This document shows, piece after piece, positions 37,901 to 51,867 of a DNA stretch of 64,000 nt. The position numbers and the translations under genes were made by a program. A model generated the notes under the pieces. That model saw nothing but the letters and a program-made list of their open reading frames with translations. It ran no database searches and was not told the DNA's origin. The first letter of the stretch is position 1, and every line of letters begins with the position of its first letter. This DNA comes from Acestrorhynchus altus. Lineage: Eukaryota > Chordata > Actinopteri > Characiformes > Acestrorhynchidae. The stretch is taken from positions 6,669,028 to 6,733,027 of the forward strand of contig CM067518.1 in NCBI GenBank assembly GCA_034509495.1. Direction: 5' to 3'.

Positions 37901-40900
37901 AAGTCATCATTCATTGGCTCCTCTCAGATGTTCCAACAAATTAATTGCATTAAAAACTAAATTGCATTAATAATTAATAAATACCCTTGTGATCTAATCT
38001 CAGTATCATTTAAACAATGACTGCAGAGTACAAATCAACAATTAATACATTGTGCATTATTAAATAATATTGTGTCCCATGGCACAATTATATGTCTGGG
38101 AGCTTAAGCCACTGACTGTGATGTGAAATTGAGTTCCCCTTTAAAAAATGTGCTAGGAGAGAGGAATGCTGAAGGCTTTGTGTCCATTCACTTTTACTGC
38201 AAGAATGTAACCCTCCCAAATACACTAGGTTATGTTGGCTACCTGCCAGCCCTCTTCCATTGGCTGCACTGTGCAGGGCTTTGGGGAGTTTTGGGGGGTG
38301 GGAGGGAGTTAACTATTTGGAGGGGTACATGCCTGTTGATGCCGTGGCTGACCACAGCAAAATGTGTGCTTCAGTACTGGCATTCAGTTGGTACCTGCCC
38401 TGAAAACAGAGATGTGTAATCCAGCCCTTATGTCTCTGTTCAGTACTGACCAGCAGAGGGTGCAAGTAAGAAACAGTTCTGTGAGTGAGGTGAGTGGTGA
38501 GGCAACACCCAGTCTTAGCCGGTAACAACACATTTCTGCTGTGTTGGCCCTGATCGGCTTGCCCTGGTGCGGCGGATGCGCCCCAAATCCCCTCTCTGGC
38601 ACTGGGTGCTGGGAAAAGCACAGCTAGTGTCTACTGTAAGCTGATCTCACAGCGACTCACTGCTCAGTTCAAAATCACTGATCAATCCAAAACTGATGCA
38701 CTGAGAGCAGCTTTCAGAGAATTTAAATTCTTCTTATAATTCTTCCTCTTATAATGAGTAGGACACACCTGAAGACACTAGGTGATATGTTGGTAAATAT
38801 ATTAGTATATTAATGGTATTAATTATTAAAAAAAAAAAGGATACTTTTAAAGAACCTTTAAAAGTACCTTTTAAAGAACCTTTTCCACACTCATATCTCT
38901 TCTAAAAACAGGATTCTTAATGGAACCAAGAGTGGTTAATTTATGGCAGCGGTTCTAATTCCAAACTGGGCAGTGGCACTCCAGGAAAGGGACTGAAAAT
39001 CACTGATCTATGGCACCTCTCAAATAACTTCATTTTTATGGGTGAATGCACTGGTAAACCCTTGATTTGACATGAAAAAGGTTGGCCTCAAGTTGCATAG
39101 TATAGTCTAATATTACTGCAAAGGACAATATTGTGTTAACATCAGTTTATTTCACATCCTTGTATGCTTCATAGTTTTTAAAATAGAACCTCTTGTGTTG
39201 AATCAGCTTTCAGCCAAATTGGAGACACAATTGGAGAATGTATGATGGATAATATCACTCTGAGAGACATGATACAAATGACCTAAGTTAATGAGACCTT
39301 CTCCAGTGTCTTTAGCAGAGGCTCACTTTCACTTTTTACATCACACTGCAGGGCAGCTCTCTCATGTATGGCACTGTCAAGAAGACTAGTCTAAATATCT
39401 TTATAGAGTTTTTATTTCAAGTTGCATCACCGAGATCCCAAATTTGAGTTTTTAATAGTAAAAACTGACTTATTGTATCATTGGTGTTATTTTAGGCTAA
39501 AATAGCTGTCTGTTTCCATGACTGCTGTGTCTGCCATTCAGCAGAATCACTCACCCTGCAACCGGTATAGCAAAGTAAACATTTTTTATATAACTATGTA
39601 TAGTGTCAGAGTGTAAAGAAAGATATTTTCAACATTGTGAAACAGAAGGGTTGACATATCATCTGTTATACTTCAGGTTCAACTGGCAAATTAAGGCTTT
39701 ATGCTCAGAAAACAAATATTGCATTGTGGTCACTTAACTGTGCTAACCCTCAGTGCCAATGATGTTGGTTTTGCATGACCCGCATGGGTCAAAGTGATGA
39801 AGAGCTTAGGGCATCAAAGACCATGACAATGCCTTCTGAAGCAAAATTACCAGAGAACAATGGCAACCAAGAGGTTCACACAGTGACCTTTCAACAAAAT
39901 CTTACAAATACATGCCAATAAAGTCAGCAGGCTTTAATAAGAAGAAGCACAAGTTACTTTGTGCCTGCATGTTCTCATTGTCTAAATCAAGTGGGTTTCC
40001 AAGGCTCCAAGGCTAATCTACCTCAGAGTAAGAGTTTGGTTTTTAATGTTTGGTTCTGAAAAGTTTATGCTGCAGTGACTAAAATGCATAAAATTAAACA
40101 TGTGGGTGTTTATTGATTGGTGAGGAATTTTCAGGGATATGAAAAATGAATAAAAGAAATAGTTCAACATAGAACCATGACAATTCAGAGAAACATTTGA
40201 ATCCTGGTTAAGACTGATGGTCTTGAAGATGGTTTTACAAGAAGAGAAGACTACAGTTCAGTATGGTTGTGGAACCATATATACCAAGTATAGGTGGAGA
40301 AACAAAGTAGTTGTGAAAGCGGTCATGCGTAATGGGCATGTTCACACCTGGCCTTCACATGTGTTTTGTGTCACAACACTAGTGTCTGGATATACTTTGA
40401 CCAGATTTAGTTTCCGCTCATTATAAAAACTGCTTTTTTGCTTCCAGTAAACAACGGCTCCATGTCAAAATTGTTCTGCTCCAGGAGCATGTGAAGAGTT
40501 TAGAGTTCACCAACCCTGCTCCTGGAGAGCTACCTTCCTGCAGAATTTAAATTCAACCCTAACTCATCCTAATTGATCCAACTAATTACTACCTTCAGAA
40601 GTTCTTGATTGGCTGAATAGGGTCTGTTAGGTTTTGGTTGGAGTTGGTGGAGTTTAAAGTAATGGTAGTGGTTCTACATAGATGTTTCTCACATTCCCAT
40701 AACAGTTCTTACAGGAAATACGAGGGACATTTGAAAGGGAACACACACGGGAACACACTCTACAATACTACTATTTACCTGTAAATAAGTGTGAACACAA
40801 GTGCTTACACAAACTCGAGAGAAAGAACAAGGCAGAAGTGCCACAATAGCAAATAATTGCAATCATCTTTTTTCGACAGAGGTATTTCTGGTTGGCCGAT

Positions 40901-43900
40901 GTTAACGATCAAAGAAAACACATTCTGTTTACACTTGTGTTAAATATGGACAAGATCCGACTCTGACCACCTCTAAATGTGGTTTGAGTTATCTGATCAT
41001 AATCCCACCAGCTTCAAAAATACAGTATCAAAATATGGCCAAATAAGAACTGATTTAAGAACCCAAATATTTTAAGAATTCTTACTGTTCATCGAATCAT
41101 TCATTTATGCCTCTTTCACAATTTTGCTCTTGGTTGAAAAAAAATCTTGTTCTGAGTTTTGACCTTAGCCTGACATGGGGTAGGATACAGTGAATGACTG
41201 GTTACTGTGATTGATACATTGCAGTACGGAAGCCAAAAGCAAGACTGAGAGACATGAAAATGTATTTTTTTAATAGTAATGAAATTGAAATACAAATGAA
41301 CTGAAATAATGGTCTCATTTACAGAGTTAATGGTTTTAGATTTTTGTTAATTCTTGGTCATGTTTTGATGATATACAAAACAATCTGTATTATCCAGCAA
41401 ATTATATAAACTGCATTCAAGGAACATTTTGATTATTTATCAGCATGTAACTAAAAATGTACATCCCTCAGCACTATCTCTCTCTCTGTCTCTGTTTGAC
41501 AGACTAACTCAATGTCCTTTTGAGGAAGTCTTGTTTGGAGCCTTTTCCCTCCCCCCTTCATTCCCTACAACTTTTACAGCAAACTTCATGCTCATGACTA
41601 AAAATAAGTTCCTCTAGTTGGAACCCCTACTGTTTCCTTTCCTCCCTTCAAAAACACTCTGCAACCCCTATCACAAACACACACATACACAGGCATCCAT
41701 CACAATGTGTTTAAAGCATCTCATTCTGCAGTAGGAAAGTATTGCAGTGAGGCAAAACTTACAGAGCTGTCTTCTCATGTTCCAACCAGTGAACATGCTT
41801 CTCCACATGTCAATATGTGTTTACTGGAGCTATGTGCATTAGGAACAACATGTGCTGAGCTCCAGATTTTCATTGCTGAAATGCTTATGTGCGTGTCTGC
41901 TTGCCACATTGCTCAACTGTCCACACGGCATCACTGCGCCTGCACGTGGTTCCTCAGATTCACTCAACCCCGAGTGTGTTTCTGAGACATGTATATGCAT
42001 AATGTGTGTCTGTGTATTTGTTTGTCTGCATGTGCCAACACCTTGTCCTCTGTGTGGCCGTCTCCTGTCCTGTATTGTCTTGCAGAACATTGTGTTCAGC
42101 TGCCCGTGTCAGGCCAAGGGCAGCAGTGTTAATTATGATAATTATTAGTCATGTCAGGCCAGAATGATTCACAAAACTGCACAGAAAACAGAATCAACTA
42201 ACAATGTTTGTTTTTAAAATAAAATATGTAGGTCATTGCTTTTCCATGCAATTTGTAAACAGATGAAGTATGCAAACTGATGTCTCAAAATAAAGCATTT
42301 TCTTTACACACTACGGCCCATACATATAGAGTTTCAGCCCAGACTCCTTTATGAACATGGCTAAATCAATGGCAGTCTTAAACCATAGGTCATTAATATA
42401 CATCAGTCTTTCCTAGAATGGAAAACTGTGTTTATCTTGGCAAAGTATGGAACACTGAAGTCATAAACCTTTAACCTCAAACACTATTGTGTTTGAGGAT
42501 CACTGAAGAAGAAAATCCAGCATAACCAAAACAGAGCTTTAAAAAGTAAGTCATGGTTAATTTAATTTTACCCCTCCAAAAATGTACACACAGACCACTA
42601 GTGAAAGCCCAAGTCAAAGCTGTGAAATGGTAAAACACTGAGGCACTTCACTGCTGGACTCTGCAAGCTATACAATGCTGGAAGAAAGTATTGTCTGCCT
42701 TATTTCCACTTGCTTTCCTCATACGTCAGTGATTTTTACAAAAAACATCAGACAACAATTCTTCTTGACTGCCACAGTAGATAAAAATCTATCCCTTGAA
42801 TCTCAGAATGTCACTTCCCTTCCCTTCTATAAGCTTCTGCTATCAGCAAGCTAGGAAAAATGGCAGGTTTATGAATGAATTGCTGTGCAAACAAGCCCTC
42901 GTGACCAGGGCTTTGCCTGTGCCTCTGTCCACAGAAGAGCTCAAAAGTGGCATGTATTGAAACAGAAGATGAAGGTGAGTGGGTATCCATCAGCTGAATG
43001 CCTAGCTCTGTACCAACTCTTGAATCCAGCATCTGCTTCTTCAAAAATAAACTTGATTCCTTTAGACTAGAGCTAAACACACATCAGCAGAGGATTTGAA
43101 AAGTGTAGTGTGAGAAAACCAAGCCAGGTGAAGTAAGGGGTGCTAGGCTAAAAGGTAACACTTTAGCTGAATGACTACAATCTTAGCACATAGCATAGCA
43201 CAGCAAGATCACACAGAGAACTGCAACACAACACAAGACATAATTCCAAAATAAAAAAATAATCACCACATTCTTGTTATAGTCCTAAAAACAAACTTTC
43301 CTAAGCCATAAGGTGTAAAATGGTAATATTGTGCATAAACCCACCCAAATTGTATATTGTCCTTGGGGGAAATAAATAAAATACAAGAAATCTAGTTGCT
43401 TGAAACACAAAGATGGATGGGAGTAAAACCAAAAGAGTGAAATTAGAAAAAGCAGTAGGTAAGCAGGAGAGAATGAAAGTGAGAAAATGATGGAGACAGA
43501 ATAAAAAGCAAAACAAAGGGAGCACAAGACAGAATATTGAACTATGCATATGAATGTGGTCTTCTGTGATACAGAAGTGGGAATGCAGAATATGCTCTTT
43601 GGAAGGGGACAGTACTCAGTTAAGTTACAGCTGCTTACATCAACATCAGTAGCAAAATGTAACAGTATGTTACTCTTATCATGAGATAAACTACAGTGCC
43701 TTGTGAAAGTATTTACCCCCATGACATTTTACCTATTTCGTTACATTAAAACCTGTATTTAAATGTTTTTAATCTAATTGTATCTGATGCATCTGCACAA
43801 AATACTCTAAATTGGTGAAATTAAATGAGAAAAATCTGCAGATAAAAAACTAAAATTACAAAAAGCATGGGGGAAACTCCCCAAATGAATGGAGGAAGGA

Positions 43901-46354
43901 GTTCTGGTTAGATGTGACCAAACTTGAACTTTTTGGCCACCATGAAAAACGCTTTGTCTGGTACAAAACAACTCATTCCTACAGTGAAACATGGTGGTGG
44001 CAGCACCATGCTGTGGGGATGCTTTCAGCAGCAGGGACTGGGAAACTGGTCTTGGAGTTGAGGGGAAGATGGATGGCTCTAAATATAGGGACATTCTTGA
44101 GCAAAACCTGTTTCTGTCTGTCAGTGATTTGAGCCTGGGACAGAGATTCTCCTTCCAACAGGACAATGATCCAAAGCAAATTTCTAAAGCAACAATCAGG
44201 TTTAAAGGGAAATGTGTAAATGTATTGAAATGGCTTAGTCAAAGCACAACCCTAATCCAATTGAGAATCTGTGATCGGACTTGAAGACTACAGATACTAC
44301 CAAACTTGAAGGATCTGGAGCTGTTGTGCCTTGAGGAACACACAACAATCCCAGTGGCAAGATGTGGCAAACTCAACGATGTATCCAAAGCAACTTGCAG
44401 CTGTAATTGCTACAAATGGGGGATCTACAAAATACTGACTTTAGGGGGGGGCGGTTAATAGTTATGCACACTGAGAACTTTGTTGTTTGCTTCACAATAA
44501 AAAAATCTATTGTTCAAAGTAATAGATATGATCTGTAAATGAAATGATGCAAACACTCAAATAATTCAAGGTTGTGAGGTAGCAAAACACAAAAAAACGC
44601 CAGGGGGCATAATATATAATGTTATATTTACATAACATCACAGAAAATCAATTTCAATTAAATTATTTTGCAGTATCATGGAGCCCTAATATACACTTTA
44701 GCAGGAACATACAATCATACAATATAAATTTCTCTGAGATATTCCTACAATTCAAATATCAAATCAGCCAATCATGTGACAGCAGTGCAATGCACAAAAA
44801 TATGCAGATACAGACCAGTAGCTTTAGGTAATGTGGAAAAAAAAATTAATGGGGGAAAAATTAACAACTTCTATTATTGAAAATGGCCTGACTGGTTCAA
44901 GATGACAGAAAGACAACAGCAAGGGTAGGCAATTCTGTACCTAGAGTGCCAGACTCCTAAACAATTTAGTGCTCATCCTACTCAACTCACCTGTTAATTG
45001 TCATGTTTAGTAGGTTTAGTAGGGAAATCAGCAAACAGAACAGACAGCTGACACTTCAGGACTGGGATTGTCTACCCTTGGGCTACAGTAACACAGGAAA
45101 GTATATCAAAATACACAACACAATGAACTTTGAAGCAGATGGACTTATAACAGTAGCAGACCACTTTGAACACAAAAGTGACAAACATAGGACTAACTGT
45201 TAACTGGTGTGGTGGCTCACTGGTGGTGTTATCAGCATCACACCAACCATGTGACATCACATCCACTTTTAATTTAGACTGCCTTATTCATAGATGAAAA
45301 CATTGTTTCAGAGAGGAGACCGCTCAGGATGACCTATATGGTTGCTGTGGAGCTGTGCCAGTTAGTTGGACTGGAGCTTGTTTTGAATTCACAGCTCTCA
45401 CGTCTGCCAGCGAGGCCTGAACTATTACACAAGCTTTGTTTACATGTTAAAACCCTGGCTCCTGGTTTTAATGAGTTGAGAGATCTGGATGAAAGAGACT
45501 ATAACTCAGATGGCCATAAATGTTCTAAAGCTTCTGACCCTGGATGCTCTGTCTGTGCAAGGCCTGCTTAGTCCAAGGCCAGGTCATGAGTCAGGTGGTC
45601 TCAAAGTGCAGGCTGACCAATCCAGCTAGTAGAAGGAGCCAGCTGTCTGTGTCTAGCGTCTTATCATAGGTTGCCTCCTCTCAGTCAAATGTGAACTTCC
45701 TGCTTCTCCCCATCTCCCTTCCCACTAAACAACCAGTCATAATGGTATCCCTGGGGATATGCAAGTTAATTGTGCTTGTACACAGGCCTTTCATCAGTGT
45801 ATATATTTATATGTCTTCAGGGCTTTCTGATGGAGGGGGTCAATGGAGGGCTCACATTACAGTCATATCCACTGAGATACAGTACCGATGTGGAGGCAAC
45901 ATAATATCAACCAGTTAAAAGCATGGGCAATTCTATACTCTGCATGCAGAGGGATTGTATGTGTGTGTGAGCATGCACAGGTATTAGTATACTGTTGGGG
46001 AGCAAGTAAGCGATTTAGCAGTTGGGGAATGTGAAGCAGCTGATGGGATTAGATTACTGTAATCTATTACAGATTAGATTAACAAGATGCACGCCGCAAC
46101 TGAAAAGGGTACACTGCACCCCTATCTGTTATACATGACTTTGTTTTTTAAAGTTGATTTCACAATTTTTCACTTCCACAAAAGATAACCTGTAGCATTG
46201 ATTGTCATTTCTGACATTTAGAAATAGCTGACTAAACCTCCTCAATTCATGCCAGAATGATCTTTCTCATAATTCCCAACAGCCCCCCTCATTCAGACAA
46301 AACTAGCCTGTTGACTGGTTGTCTGCTCCAAGCAACGAGGTCCTTTCTAAAACG

Positions 46355-46401
<47 letters not shown>

Positions 46402-49400
46402 CCACTGGAAACAATGCTCATGTAGAAATACTGGAGGCCTCACATTTAATCTTGTCCCATGACATCAGTTAACTGTAGACTTCAAATGCCATATTTAGAC
46501 ATGAAACGTTGACCTGTGTTCAAAGGAAAACAACAGCTGATGGACTGTATAAGATACAGTTTCTGCAAACATCTGCTTTGGTTACATCTTCTCCTCTCTT
46601 TACCCTAATTGGATGAAATATTCAGTGCTCATTAGAGTAACAAAAGGCAGGGATAATGAGGCAAGACTGAGCCCTCAGTGAAACACAAAACTCAGCAGTC
46701 TTGATGTGTCTTTCTTTTCACTGTCCTTTCACTAATCATCAGTGGTGTAATGTAGGGATTGGCAGCTTATCGATATTTATCGAAATCAGTATATAAACAG
46801 TGTGTGTGATATGGGCTCGTTCATATCAAGTTGTTAAAAGTCCCTTGCCCCACTGTCATTTGATCTTCATTTGAACAAAGTTAAGAGATGGAGGAAAAAT
46901 AATTAATCACATACAGGAGAAATGTCTTTAAAATCTTTTGTAAAGTGTAATGGCTTATATTGAAGTGCGCTCTATAGTCCGGAAAATACAGTATATGTTT
47001 TTTGTTTTAAAATTTACTTTTAAATGGGCATTTTCCAATCACCTCTTAACCTTTAAAACCCTAGCCAAATGTTGTGGGATTTCTTTATTTGTAGATTTTT
47101 GTAGATTGATACACATGATAAAAATGAATCCTAGGCAACTCAAATTGAATTTGACCATGTTTTGATCACAAAATTACCTTTGCCTACCTTTAAGTACTAA
47201 AAAACCCTTGACATCTTTACACTTTGATCCTGTTGGAATTGATAACCCAGGATGTTTTTCATCATAAATGCAATAATTTTGATGAGTTGTCTGTAATAGA
47301 TATTTACAGCTATACATTATTCAAAACACTTGAGAGTGGTGCAAATAAAATAAAAGCAAAGTGACCTTTATTTTAAGCATTACTATAATTATTATTATTT
47401 AGTGAAAATAGACAGACAGAGCAGTTATGTTATATAAAAGGAGATATGCACTACTTCATGCTTCATACATCATCCATATATTGCAATTTAAGGACTACAG
47501 CAGCTTTGCACAAGGCCCCTTCATCACAGGATCATGCGGTTCTTCATTATTCATACTGCTAGATGATAATATAGGCATTATGAATGGCTTCAGACATTGT
47601 ATTCCTCTATGCTGAAAGAGGGAGTCAAATCTGATTCAGGATTTAGCAAGAAATATGTGAAACTAATTGGGAGACACAGAGTAAAGACGTTTAACACCAC
47701 TAAGCTCATACTGAACTGAAGAATACACTCAAACAAATAGGTTTAGTATTAAGTAGAACTGGCATATTGTAGTGTAATATACATGGCATCCAGAAAGTAT
47801 TCATAGTGCTTCACTTTTTGCATGTTATGTTACAGCCTTTTCCAAAATTGATTATATTCTTTTTTTTTCATCCAAATTCTACACACAACACCCCATGATG
47901 GCAAAATGAGAAAGGTTGAAATTTTTGCATATTTTTGCAACTTTATTAAAAATAAACAAACATCTTGTTTCCACGGATCATCCTTCAGATGTTTCTACAG
48001 CTTGACTGGAGAACAACTGAGATAAATTCAGTTGATTGGACATGATTGGAAAGGCACACGCCTGTTTATATAAGGTCCCATAGTGCATATCAGAGCACAA
48101 ACCAAATCATGAACTCTAAGGAATTGTCTGTAGACCTCAGAGACAGAATTGTATCGAAACACAGATCTGGGGAAGGGTACAGGAAAATTTCTGTTGCATT
48201 GAAGGTCTCAATGAGTGGCCTCCATCATCTGTAAATGGAACAAGCTTGAAACCACCAGGTCTCTTCTTAGAGCTGGCCCAGGCAAAATTATTTATCGTGG
48301 TAGAGGCCTTCGTTAGGGAGGTGACCAAGAACCCAATGGTTACTCTAAAAGAGCTCCAGTGTTGCTCTGTGGAGAAAGAAGAATCTTCCAGAATTTCACA
48401 TTTCTGCAGCACTCCACCAATTAGGCCTGTATGGTGGCCAGACAGAAGCCACATGACAGCCATCTGGAGCCAAATGGCACCTAAAGGACTCTCAGACCAC
48501 GAGAAACAAAAAGATTACACTTTTTGGACTGAATGCCAGGCATCTTGTCTGAAGGAAACAAGGCACTGCACATCACCTATCCTATTTGTACAGTGAAGCA
48601 TGCTGGTGGTAGCATCATGCTGTGGGGTTGTTTTTCTGCAGCAGGAACTGAGAGACTAGTCAGTGTCGAGGGAAAGATGCAGTGATGTACAGAGACATTC
48701 TTCAAAATAACACGCTCAAGAGCACTCTGGACCTCAGACTGGGATGAAAGTTTATCTTCCAACAGAACAACAACCCTAAGCCCACAGCCAAAACTAACAA
48801 AGGAGAGGCTTTGCGACAACTCTGTGCTTGAGTGGCCCAACCAAGAATTGGAGAAACTTTCCAAAAACAGGTGTGCCAAGCATATAGCATTATATTAAAA
48901 AAGACTTGAGGCTATAACTGCCGCCAAAAGTGCTTCAGCAAAGTATTGAGACATAAAGTAACATTAGACAATGAAACTGAAACATCTGGTTTTAGACCAC
49001 AATAATTTATTAGTTTGGTGTACTAGGGCCTCCTTTTGCAGCCAATACAGGGTCAATTTGTCTTGGGAATTACATTTTTTGGATACCATCCGGGTTAGCA
49101 CCCGAACATCCCTTTCAGACAGCTTCCTCTTGAGTCCACAGTTAATCCTGTTGGATGTGGTTGGTCCTTCTTGGTGGTATGCTTACATTACCCTGGATAC
49201 CGTGGCTCTTGATACATCACAAAGACTTGCTGTCTTGGTCACAGATGCACCAGCAAGACATGCAGCAACAATTTGTCCTCTGGCAATATTTTGACCAAAA
49301 CTGTGTCCTCTTGCAATATTTTGAGCAAAACTGTGTTCTTACCTGCTAATTGAACCTTCACACTCTGCTCTTACTGGTGCAATGCAATTAATGAAGATTG

Positions 49401-49932
49401 GCCACCAGGCTGCTCGAATTTAGCCATGAAACCTCCCACACTAAAATGACATGTGTTTCAGTTTCATTGTCCAACCCTTGTATACTTTGGTTGTAAATGA
49501 TGGCAAAGCATAGAAACAGCGTAGGACTGGGTGTTAAGTTAAAATGTATACAACTGCATTTTTTTGGAATTACAGGTTTGTCACATAGGTTTACAGATTA
49601 TTGTTGTGTTAACAATACATAGAATATAAATAATATGAATTTCATCATGTATATGAGAAAGATGAGAAGATTTGAGTACTTTAGAACTTGCTAGGCCCAA
49701 ATTTATGAATCAGTATGCAGAATGTAAACAGTTTTCAAAACAATGTATTTAAGATGGTGGTAGAGACAAAACAATTTCACAGTGAACTGAAAGGACTTTA
49801 AAAAAAAAAGAAAAGAAAAACCCACCTATTTTGAGACAGAATAACATTGGAGGTTATCAGTTGGTTATTTTACTATTAATACACATATTGAAAAATTTAA
49901 TTCATAAATACTTTGTGCTTTATAGAATACTT

Positions 49933-50002
<70 letters not shown>

Positions 50003-51781
50003 TTTTGGTCATTTTTATAACAGAGCTTAGTCTGGGGCTTTCAAGCTGCATCAGGAAGCAGGAACCAAAGCCTCTTGGTGACCCCAAGAGTCTGCAATAC
50101 ATTGAAAAGTGGGCCATTCTGTTCTGGGTCCTGTTCCTCTGCAGGCAGGGGGACAAGGAGTGTGGATCTGTCTCAGCATGCAACAGTAGGTTCAAGGCAC
50201 GGCTGTCTGAAGGAGCACATTAAGGCTACCCTTTATATTTTTATCCTCTCAGAGTCTGGGATTCATACTGACACTGTGCATCTGACAGTGTAGTCACACA
50301 ATAACCTCTAGGCTGTAAGAACCATGGAAAAGGCAAAACCAGTCACTATGAGGGTTCAATGAGGTCTACACCCTTCTGAAAGCAGTTTTACACAGAGCGA
50401 AGGAGACACGGTGTGAAATAATCACTGTTAATTGTGCTTTTTTACCCCCTTGGGTGATATTTCTATATAATGAAAATTTAAGGCGGTACAGTCACTTAAA
50501 ACCTTTTTCAAACTGTAGTACAACATGGACTTTTTGGGCATGTTCACTTTTGGTAGGTTTGGTTCAAATTGACCAAACCCTGGTATCCTCCATTATTTGG
50601 GTACTCAATGGAGTGAGAGAGTTGCTGTTCAAACCCTGATTCAAAACAAATCAGCTACACATACTACATACATGTGGAGCTCATTACACTCTTCTGGAGA
50701 CACCCTTAATCACCCAAGATTTCTTGACCCTTAATGACATAAAAAATAACAATGTCTGAGCATCCTGGTCATGAATAATGCAGGAAGATTACAAAATCCT
50801 TCACCTAACAACAGCCACTAACTCAATCAGTTAGATGCCTTCTTTGGGCAATATTTTGCAAAATTAAGCCCACTTAAGTATTAATCTTCTCTCTTCTATG
50901 TTGCTGTGGCTGTTTCTGATCTGATCAGAAAGATGACCACATTCTTCACTAAACAACTACTGCTGCTTTGGCAAATCATCATTCAATCTGAAGAAGAAAA
51001 ATTGCTTAAAATGTTAATGAAAGCTTACCCTTTAAGTTATAATTTGTACTGTCGTATTCCTTACACACTCAGCATGGGGTGCAAGTGAACAGAATATGTT
51101 CATTCAGAGGACTTAACAATGATGCAACATCATTGTCAGACATAAAGCAACTTTAATAGACTTGCAATGACTTTTGACAGACAACTTTGTCAAATTGTCC
51201 TTCACTTCTTCCTACACAGATTAAAGTTGCCTGTGATATGTGATGTGTAAAAAAAAATCTGGACATCCTCTAGAATAGAATATTAGGGAAAACTGCCATT
51301 TTATCTTTATGCCTTTAGGAAATCAGCTCTACTCTTAGCTGTTCAGAGCAACAGATATTTTTACAGAAAATACCCAAACTTTTGCAAGACATTGTAGTTA
51401 AATAAAAAGTGAATTTATTGTACTTCAGATTTGGTAGCTACCTAAACTTTCTTTAACTGGTTGGTCCACTAGTAACACACCCAAAATTAACTACAAAGTC
51501 CAGGACTGGAAACTAGACTGGATTGAAGACTGGTTTTGAGTATGGCCAATATTTCTCAGATTACCAATACCACTGGTTAGGCTCCAGTGTTGACCCAGCC
51601 ATATAGCAGGTTCATGTTGTGGAAGAGGTTGAGCTGGGCCAGACTGGTCTGGGCTGCCTGCATTCAGCCAGTTGTGTTTCTGCTTCGGTTGTGCTGTCTA
51701 TGCAGGCCTTTTGTTCCAGCCTGACAGGCACCCACTGTAATTAACTCCCTGGATCACTGTGTATACTCACTCACACCCCCA

Positions 51782-51867
<86 letters not shown>

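Noticed and set aside
38300..38660. A GC-richer patch in intron 1 as an alternative wnk2 promoter or exon
   Set aside because: No splice-bounded frame in the right phase and no strong CpG enrichment, so nothing supports a call.
48046..48596. A functional transposase gene
   Set aside because: The Tc1-like frame is broken by stops and frameshifts and its right terminus is missing.
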